A DNA stretch of 64,000 nt from Anseranas semipalmata (taxonomy: Eukaryota; Chordata; Aves; Anseriformes; Anseranatidae). The notes under the pieces are model-generated. The model ran no database searches, was not told the DNA's origin, and was given only the letters and a program-made list of their open reading frames with translations. Location of the stretch: contig VXAA01003998.1 in the NCBI GenBank assembly GCA_013399115.1, forward strand, positions 525,674 to 589,673, read 5' to 3'. The translations under genes were made by a program, and so were the position numbers. Below, in pieces: positions 47,652-64,000 of this stretch. Numbering within the stretch: position 1 is the stretch's first letter; every line of letters begins with the position of its first letter.

Positions 47652-50600
47652 GTGACTTTTAATTTTTTTTAAATAAAAAATGTGGCATTTGTGCATTGTT
47701 GAGAGCAATACAGAACTGAGTTCTAATAGAAGAGAAAGGTTGTTTTTTTTTTTTTGAGCCAGATGTATTGTTAAACTGTTTAAAATTAAGCTATATTGAA
47801 CTAACTCTTTGAATTATTATGTATGTAAATAGTATTGATTGTATAGTGGAAAGAAGAAGCATCTGTAAGGGCCTGTGTAGGTATGTGTATACCTAGAAGT
47901 AAGATGCACAGATGGGATGAATCCCTAGGTAAGATTTGATTTGTTAACAGATTGAATACTAAAACTGTACGTGCATTTTAATAAATCATGGCTTACTAGA
48001 CAATGCCACAATTTGTTATCTAAATTAAAACACTAACCTTCCTGATAAAATGCTATGTTCTCAACCTTCAAAATTGAAAGGTAGTCCAAAGCTACATTAC
48101 ATAATGAATGGTATTCATGTATTTAAACTTCTGGTATCTTTTTGATAATGAGACAGAATTATTTGATTTTTTTTTTTTTTATGGACTAAATGTCAGCCTT
48201 CTGAAATACCATAAAGGTGGGTGAAGATACTTTAAAGAAAGAAATAACAGATGATCTTTACTAAAAACTTGAGTGGTTGCTTCTTGCCAGAATACTTACT
48301 AGAGGTTAAAAATGGGAGTATCTCTTTCACCGCAGTCATTGTGAACCTTCGTTGTATGGGGTGAGAATGCACTGGATAATCTCATGTGTGTGTTTAAGGC
48401 CTACATGATGTTTTTGCTCTTGTTTTCATGGCCCAAAGTTTTCAGTAGTAAGATCTATAGAATAAAAGAGACTCAGCTCAAGAACTCTGTTGATCTCAAA
48501 TAAGGTAAGATTTTTACAGTCTGTCTGGTGCATTTTGACCCCAGTTGCTATATTGTGATAGATCTGGCATGATTAAAACTGCTTGTAATTTTTCTTTACC
48601 TTGTACCTTGCTAGACTGAGCCTATAGTGAGGAAGGTTTCAAAATAAGTTGTATGCTTCATCTAACTTTTCTGTGAATAGAAATGAGGATTTCACTTGCA
48701 TGGAAATTCTTCTGATTTTAAGAAGAACAAAGCTAGCCGTCAAGAAAGGTAGAGCTGATTCTTGACTCTGACAGTCCTTGTGCTGCAGCAACTCCTTCCT
48801 GCTAGCAAAGGCTCCAACCACTTGTCAAAACATGATGTTAGAAGAGGTGTTGCTAAGCAATTGGAATTATGATGTCCTGCATCTTTATTTGTTCCCTGAT
48901 AGCAAGAAGCTATTTAATGACTGGTGATTATGGAAGGATTCATCACGTCCCTAAAACAAATGGGTATTATAGCTGAGAATAAATATTCTCAGAGATGAAT
49001 TTGTTTGAAGGGGGGAGGTTTTCTCCCAAAACTGAAAACCAGTTCTAAATAACAATAATAAAGATTGAGTAATGAGAAGTAGAATTCATACAGTCTGGCA
49101 GTTAATGTTCCTGATTAACATGCATATTACTCCCAAGTGCCTCTCTAAATTGGTAAGCACGACATAGCTTAATTACTTTGGGTATTTTGAAGTTTAAATG
49201 GGGCAGGATTATTAATGGTGGAAAGTAACTAGTCTGGGAAAATAGGAGCTAATCTTATTCTGAATTATTGCTTCCAGGTTTTTCTATGTTTTTTTTTTTT
49301 TTTAAGCGTGAATCACTTTCCCCCTCTCCCTCCTCCTGGCAGCCTGCATGAAATGTCTGTGCCTATCCAGTTCTGATGAACGTTGCTTCAAGTGAGAACA
49401 GTATAAGTCTAGTTCTGAGTACACGAATCAGTGTTCAAATGATCATCAGGATGTCTCAGATTTGGTTTTAAAGTATAAAATTCTTCCAGTAATCTATACC
49501 GATGAAACGTTTAGTTTAAGTTTGTTGTCAAATGTAGCTGGGCCTAAGCATTTATAGAAGTTTTATGAGCCTGATTTATCAAGGTCCCCAGAAATTCGCA
49601 GAATTTCAGTGTGATCTGTTAATGTCTTGTTTCTAGGGAACATGCAGCAATTCATTTTATACAATTTTATACATCGGTAATGTGAACATTTGGGAGGACC
49701 TGAAGCAATATTCAAAACCCATAATAAAAGTTAGTTATCTTTTTTGTACTCTTGTGCAATCTGAACACAGAAGGAGAGAATGAAATATGCCAATGCAAAG
49801 AAATAGAGTGCCAAAAATTTGTTTTTGGAAGCTTTTACTTAAAGCTGCATGTTATAAAGATGGGAATAGAAATTTAGAGATTTTTCTGATGCTGTTTTAC
49901 TTGATTCTGTGTCTTGATCCAATATCCTGTGTTATTTTAAGGAACTGATGTTATGCAGATGAAGAGATGGGTTAGGCATAGAGTATGAACTAAGCACCCC
50001 TCCATTTTCATTCCATCATGCTACACACTTACTCTCTGGCCTTAGACAAGTCTCTGATATCTGTAGTTCAGAATTCAGAGTGGTTTGGCAAAAATGCTGT
50101 GCATCTCTTTATCTGAATTTACACTGGGTATGAATATAGTAGTAATGGGATTGCACAAGGTATTTAGAGTACTAAATACAAGATATTTAGAGTACTTTGT
50201 GTTTTCTTCTCTGTAAAATGGGGTTGATACCTGCTTATTGTATAGAAGCGTCTGTGAGAATTAGTTTGTAAATCCATGGTATTAGCTATTATTAACCTGA
50301 GGAGGTGGTGTGATGGGGTAAGTAGGACACTGGGCCGCAGACTGAAGACCTGAATTCTATCCTCGAAGCTCTCACTGACCTATATGTTTTCTGATGAATC
50401 TTTTTGCCTCTTCTGTGCCGTAGATTTTCTATCGTGAAAAAACTATAGGTTCACTTGATGAAAAGCACTGTTATATAAATATCATTACTATGAAAATAAA
50501 AGCCCTGTGTTTCTGAATAACGCTATTGTAGAAAATTAAATAGCAGCTTCAGCTGAACATGTAGCAATTGCTTTAACTTTTCGGCTATAATTTGTCAAAT

Positions 50601-51625
50601 TTGTCTATACCTGCACGGTATTTGTTCTCTTTCTTATGACATCAAGAAATAAATAGCAGCCCTATTTAAGCATACATTTTTAAAGAGGAACATTTCTACT
50701 TGAAAATCACATTTTCCTTTTCTTCAAAAAGCATCAAACCAGAAATTCTCCCAAATCATTTTTTAAATAATTCTGTAGCATGAAATAATGGATATTCAAG
50801 GAAATATTTGTATAGAAATGCTACAAGGGAATAGATTCAGGCTGAAACTATTACACATTTATGAGGAACTGTGATTTAAACCTTTCATATTTTTCAGATT
50901 TGTTACAGATATGGTAGTGGAGCAGTATAAAACAAAACACCGGGCAAATTCAAAAGTGTAAGCACTGAAGCAATTTAATGCATTTTCCTTCTGGGACTGC
51001 AACAGAGTGAAAGATGCATGATTTTAATTTTAGCCTTAATGCCATTAGGACAGCTGTATCATCCTGTCCTAATGCATTTGACTTGCTAATTATCATTTGT
51101 ATTTCATGTAAGGTTTGGCCTTTTTTAGTCTGCAAGGTCGTTTTAATGCTCGCAAATTGAAAGCAATAAACAGCTTGTTTATTGCTTAAAAGAAAGTCAG
51201 GTGTCTCTCCATGGAAACCAGCTTTCATAGAAATCCCATGAATGCCAGAGAAATTTCTTTTACTGCTTATCAGTAGATGGGAAGTAGCACTGTGCACTGT
51301 TCAACCCTTTATGCAAATGCTACTACTTGTTTACTCCTGTCCCCCAAATTATTGGTTTATAGTCCAGATAACAATGAAGTGGTAAGTAGGGATTTAGTTA
51401 AATTACTTATTACTCATTGGTAGAGTATGAAGATACAGATAAATCATATTTAATTGTTCCAAGATTTAAGGAAAAGGACAAATTGCAAATGCTTCAGAAC
51501 CTTAAATCATAACCTGAAGCTTTAGTTTTGCCTGATGTTGTCATTGACCACTGCAAAAACAGGCAGATAAACCATTCAAACACTGTGATTTAGCAGCGTG
51601 GATACATTGTTGAATAAATCAACAA

Positions 51626-51686
51626 AAAGGCTGGACCTGATGATCTTTTGAGGTCCCTTTCAACCTGGGCTGTTCGATGACTCTAA
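51626..51686 (+). mobile_element. CR1 LINE tail fragment
   Basis: The short remnant 'AAGGCTGGACCTGATGATCT', 'TTTGAGGTCCCTTTCAACCT' and 'GGGCTGTTCGATGACTCTAA' is the last 60 bases of a CR1 element. It is sense to CFAP97. Confidence 0.85.
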
Positions 51687-52393
51687 ATTGTTCAAATAAC
51701 TTTTGAAACTCAAATACTTGGTTAACACTAACTGTACCTGAAATACTTAATAGCATTGAAAATAAATGCATTTACCTCTTATGTGGGATCTTGACTTTTT
51801 TTTTGTTTGTTTATTGATGGTGAATTGTCCCCATTTCTTTAGGCTTGTGTTGGCTTCAGTTAAGCACCTGCTGCCTTTACTGTGAAAGCATGTTTTTTTT
51901 ATTGCCATGAAAATTGAAGCACATTCAATGCATATTGGACATACATTCCTGATGTGAATTATATAATTTTGTGTCATAGTCAATGAGCAGGAAATAGGAA
52001 TATTTGGCAGTGTAAGCACTATTTTATAATAGTGCAGGTTGGTCAGGTTTTCAGCCAGGTAGCTTCGGAAGTAAACTATTGCTGCTGATTAGAAGTTACA
52101 GGGTCAGAAACCTCGTTGTAGGCACAGTTGAGTACTGCTGCCGAAAGTGATAGTTTGTGACTCTGGTTGACCACAGAAATAATAGTGTCACCACTGCTTC
52201 AGGAAGACCTGCAGATGCTTTTGCTCACAGCTTTGTTGGATTGCTACTATTGCTGATTTGACCATAGTTTAAGGAGCAGTGACTTTATGGATATCCCCTG
52301 CATTCTCCTTGTTTTGTTAAGCACAAGCACTTACCTTGTATTTGTGATTGTCTTTTAGGAAGTTATACAGTATGCATTCTGTTTCTTCTCTTC

Positions 52394-52413
52394 TTTTTTT
52401 TTTTTTTTTTTTT
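52394..52413 (+). repeat. T20 homopolymer
   Basis: Twenty T following a pyrimidine-rich lead in a CFAP97 intron. Simple sequence. Confidence 0.85.
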
Positions 52414-55400
52414 CCCTATTAAAGTTTTAAACTCTCCTGTCACAGGTTCCTAAGGAGAACAGTGTTGCAGTTGCTGTGATTTAGAAGAGGATATGGATGG
52501 GTTTCTGTCAGTTAGTGATTGTTTTGAAGTGGTATTTGAGGCTTAAATTCTTCCTTAACATAGAGCTTAACTCAGTAAAACACAATTCCGATTATTCTTC
52601 AGCTTAGAGAGTAACAAAACAACTATTCTTAGTGCATTGTCCGATCCGATGACTTTGCAGCACTGTTGCTGCAGAGAGCTTCTTGTGAAATTTCAAAGGC
52701 AGTTCGTCCTTAGGCCATGCAGAAGGTTAGCTGTAAAAAGCTCTGTTGAGGAACTGAAGCAAGTAGTGAGGAACTAGAGACTTTTAGATTGATCTGTTCT
52801 CACTGTCCTCTTGAGGAAAACTTGCTGCTGCACTTACTGTATCAGGTCTGAAATTCTGGTGCAAAATTCAGGAGTCTTTGAAACTCTTGATAAGTTGTTG
52901 AATTACAGTTACTGGGTTTTGGCAGTTGTCTGCCCAGGCTTCACTAAGTAACTTCGCAGCGGAGCTTTTGTGGTGGTCTTACTTCTTTTCCTTTACAAAT
53001 GCGTTTCTTTCAAGTTGTGATGTATTTGATACTGTCACTGTTAGCAAGCCTTTAACCTCAGGACTAGCCAGAAAGCTGTTGGCAGCAGTGAGGTCAGTTT
53101 CTACGCTAAGTAAATGCAAATAATAAAGAGGCTAAGAATGGACACCTTGCTGAAGAAACTGGACTGGAGTCTCTTCTCTGGAAAGTCTGTCTTTGTGGTG
53201 AGGTGGTAAAAGGGTGCAGATAAGGCACTGTAGAATAAAAATATATTGAAAGGAAGAAGACACATGAAAAGCTAAGGAAAGGAGGAAGAAAGAAGAGATG
53301 AATGCAGAATGAAAAGCGTGTTTGTATGTTGGGGATGCGATTGAAGAAGCTGAAAGATGAGAGTAAAGTTAGTAAAATGTGGTCGTGCTTTACTCACATT
53401 CATAAGAAGTAGTATCCAGTAGAACTGTGCATGGAAACTGGCATAGATATAGATATATACATGTTAACAGCCTGAGAGCTTCTGGTAAAATACCATTGGT
53501 GTTTAATGCTGCAGAAGCTGCATACCACTGCCTCCTAAGAGACAAATACAGTTCTTGTTTAGCCCTGTGTGTAGCAGTCCCTGCAGGGCTCCTTGAATTG
53601 GTATTTCTACAAGCACTTAGTGACCAACCTTAAGGGGAAAAGGAAAGATGTTTGTTCCATGTCTTTGCTCTGCTTTTATTAATTAATTTATTTTTGGTCA
53701 CAGCTGATAGGGGTTTTCCAGAAAAAATAGCATGACAAAAAATAAGTAATAACCTTGATGCTTATTTGTCTTGAAACATTTTAAAACTGTGTTTACTGTG
53801 TGTAGTTTGTACCTGTATATTAGGAGTGTATACTCTCCACCAAAGTATAGCTAGCAGCCTTATGGAGAATTAAACCAATCACGTACCAGTAAAGACATGA
53901 AACCCGTATTTCTAATTAGAAATGTCCTTGTTCAAAATGCCATTACTTTAAATGGACTTTTGACTAGTTCACACTTTTCACAGAATTTGGAATTTGCACT
54001 GATAGTTACTTAGAAATTTAAATGTCTGATGTAAGAGAGTGCATCATCAATAGCACTGGGGCACAAAGCGTGGTCAAGACTTCAGCTGAGCAGTTGAACA
54101 ACTGTTCTTTGCCATAGCCTGATTTCCACTCTTGCATATGACGTGTGGTCTTGTTCAGCCTATGAAATGCAATGGGTGTAAGGCAAAAGATGATATCATG
54201 TCTTTCATAGCTTCATAATAAAATTATCAATTAAGTAACCTGGCTACATGTGATACGTAATAAATATCTTCTTCAGGTGGTTCTACAAGTTACTTTCTTC
54301 CAACTGTGTTCTGCAGCGCTAGTTTTGCATGTTCCCATAAGGATATATCTGATTCTTTTACTGAGAAGTGTACCACAGCTTGATTTTTCACCCTGTGAAT
54401 CATGTGGTAGTAGTTATTTTCTGTGCCTTTTTTCTTCTCCCTTGTAGGTTTATCCAGATACGAGTCTTATCCCAGGTTTGTCTCCCCAAATGGCTTTGAT
54501 AGCTGTACTAGTTTTCCCTTGAGAATAACTTACTAAATCATAAAGATGTTTATTAAGACATTTATACTTTATTAATCTGTTGGTTGGCGCACTTGATCCG
54601 CACTATTTTGTGTTGTGTTTTGGATTTGAGGTGATTTGCATCTTCTGTTGACAGACTAATAAAACGATATTTGCTAATGTGAACAGCCTTGCAGTTACAG
54701 TTGCCTAAGGGCAGTTCTTGCATACGTCAGCTAGCATACTGATGGTGCGAAGTTACTAATTTCCAGAGGGATTCCAAAATTCATGAACTACTTTAGATTT
54801 TGATTTCTAGATACTGTTTCTAACTCCTTTAAATAAAGTGGCAATATTTACTGCATTGATTCTGGAATACAATTAGTTGAGATGCTGCAATAAAATTTTC
54901 ATTTTGTTTTCTTTTGAAGTAAGAACATGCTCATCATTCTTTGAGGCTTTTAAGCTATTAATGGCTGCCTCAGAAGTCCCTCACCACAAAATGGCTGACA
55001 TGGAAGTGTTTGCTGAGGAAATATTGCCACGTGTCTGTTTTCTTCTTTCTGCTTTGCTCAAAGCTTCTGCTTTGGTTGTGTGGGGCTTCTAGGGGTAAGA
55101 GTGAGGTAAATCTGGAGGCACTGTGATATCGGAGTGGTATAGGGAGTGGTTGGAGTAAGGCTTCCTGGTCTGTCTCTTGGCTCCAAATACCTGTTTGATC
55201 TAACCTGGTACCACCATTCCTGTGGCATAGATGATGCAACACTTTGATTGGGTAATAACATGACAGCAAAGCTCTTAAAGCACTTGCCAGAAAATGTACT
55301 GCAGAGCTTCAGAAAGCAAAGGCTTAGAAGTAGGTCAATAGCTAAGCACCAGTGAAACTATGATTAAACATAACTGCCTCTGGCTGAGAGTGAAGTTTTC

Positions 55401-56598
55401 CTGTTACTACCTTATCTTGTGAATGTGCAAGTCTGTTTTGCTGTGTATTTTCAGGTGTGCATTTTTTTTTTTTGTCTTGAAACCCCATGTACTGGTTTAA
55501 TTTTTCAGTGTTTTTACTGTTTTTTAAATTGCCAGGCCCCAGTTATTTCTACTGTTACATATGCTCATTTATTTCTCTCCATCCATTAAACTTAATTTTC
55601 ATCTTTCTCTTTGCAATTCCTGCACCAGCATGATGTAGCATCACTTCAGGAGTAAAGGAGCAACAAAATCACTTCAGGAAATGCATTTTGTGCCTCTGAG
55701 TCATGCTTCCCCAATGTCAGTTTTCTATCTAGAACATCATTTCTGTTCTGCTCCTCACCTGAGACAGATATTTTAAATATCTTTGGAGCAAAGTGTAAAT
55801 CACTTTCCATATGCAAACATCTAAATATTCATTTATGGTATAATTCTTGGTTCTGTGAGTTATTTCTAGTCCTGGCTTTCTGAAGCTGTGTTTTCTATTG
55901 CCTGGAAAAATTATCTTACGTTTGTATTGGTTCCACAAATGATACCACTGTTATCATGATTATGTGCAATGTTACTTCAGTGCTATGTAACAGTAGCCCC
56001 ATTAGCATATACATATGTGTGTATTTATGTATAATTGCCTATTCTGATTGCTGGTACCATAGTAACTATAATAAATACTTGAGGATGGAAGTTTGAGCAT
56101 GGTGTGTCAATGCAGAAGTTGCGCAAACGTACTGGGGAAGGTAGCGATTGGGGTGATCACAGTGAAAGTGGTATCAGGAATACTGACCATTTAGAAGAAA
56201 TGACCATTCACATTAAGCTGAATTTGTTATTTACTCCTAAATAACAAATATATTTGACACAAACGCTTATAGAATGTGTATATATCGCTGATCCTCTTGC
56301 GGTGAGTTCAGTTGCTCACTGTATCCCCTCAGCTCCTCTGAATTACTGGCTCTCAATGGGGAGAAGGGAGTTCCTAGTGAGGAAGAAGTAGCTGGATTTT
56401 GAGGCCAAAATTAGGCTTGATTTTTTGTGGTGAAACTTGTGTAAAAATAATGTATTGAGGACAACAGAGCATCCCTGAAAAATTCTGAAATGCATAAATC
56501 TGGAATTCAAATGGGAGGAGGGAAAACATGCCTTGTTTTTTCAGGCCTGTAAGTAAATCCTAATAATAGAACACAAGGTTTGTATTTTTTTTCCTTAA

Positions 56599-64000
<7,402 letters not shown>

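Overview
The window is nuclear DNA from a bird. The evidence is several 3'-terminal CR1 LINE fragments with the usual avian tail (a 'TTGGAACTGGATGGTC'-like block ending in ATTCTATG-type repeats), a typical avian endogenous retroviral LTR, long introns carrying single short exons with GT/AG borders, and two CpG islands. I cannot name the species. No bacterial, phage or CRISPR content is present. The sequence has one 680-base run of N inside a CpG island and a few isolated N positions.

Two protein-coding genes are recognisable, placed head to head. On the minus strand, coming from the middle of the window towards position 1, is the 5' part of SNX25 (sorting nexin of the PXA-RGS-PX family). Two consecutive coding exons are certain: 19010-18926, which includes the internal Met of the 'NMDKALKE' start region, and 9860-9644, the first half of the PXA domain. 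The next SNX25 exon was not found down to position 1. On the plus strand is CFAP97 (KIAA1430, hemingway-like cilia and flagella protein). Its large first coding exon is 46638-47490, followed by a 72-base exon 47580-47651 and a 266-base exon 56627-56892 that carries most of the conserved C-terminal signature. The last exons lie beyond 64000. SNX25 and CFAP97 are also neighbours on human 4q35.1, so this is a conserved block.

Layout: 1-9.6 kb, SNX25 intron with one CR1; 9.6-19 kb, the two SNX25 exons and the intron between them; 19-31 kb, upstream SNX25 intron or leader with a chimeric LTR/tRNA-Asn insertion at 21.6-22.1 kb, a CR1 at 22.4-22.7 kb and a poly-G/N assembly scar at 29.6 kb; 31.4-32.5 kb, CpG island 1, mostly lost in the N gap; 36.36-36.71 kb, a 21-bp minisatellite directly abutting CpG island 2 (36.7-37.1 kb); 37-46.6 kb, CFAP97 5' intron with a strong RFX X-box-like site at 45.4 kb; 46.6-56.9 kb, CFAP97 exons; 57-64 kb, CFAP97 intron. 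Either island could serve either gene: the first exons are not resolved because of the gap.

The most unusual items are the LTR joined to the 3' 47 nt of a tRNA-Asn and then to an inverted LTR end, the promoter-edge 21-bp minisatellite, the 89-nt CFAP97 intron whose 5' part still looks like coding sequence, the X-box candidates near a ciliary gene, and two perfect or near-perfect palindromes built on AGAAC/GTTCT half-sites in SNX25 introns. I saw no convincing new multi-gene system.
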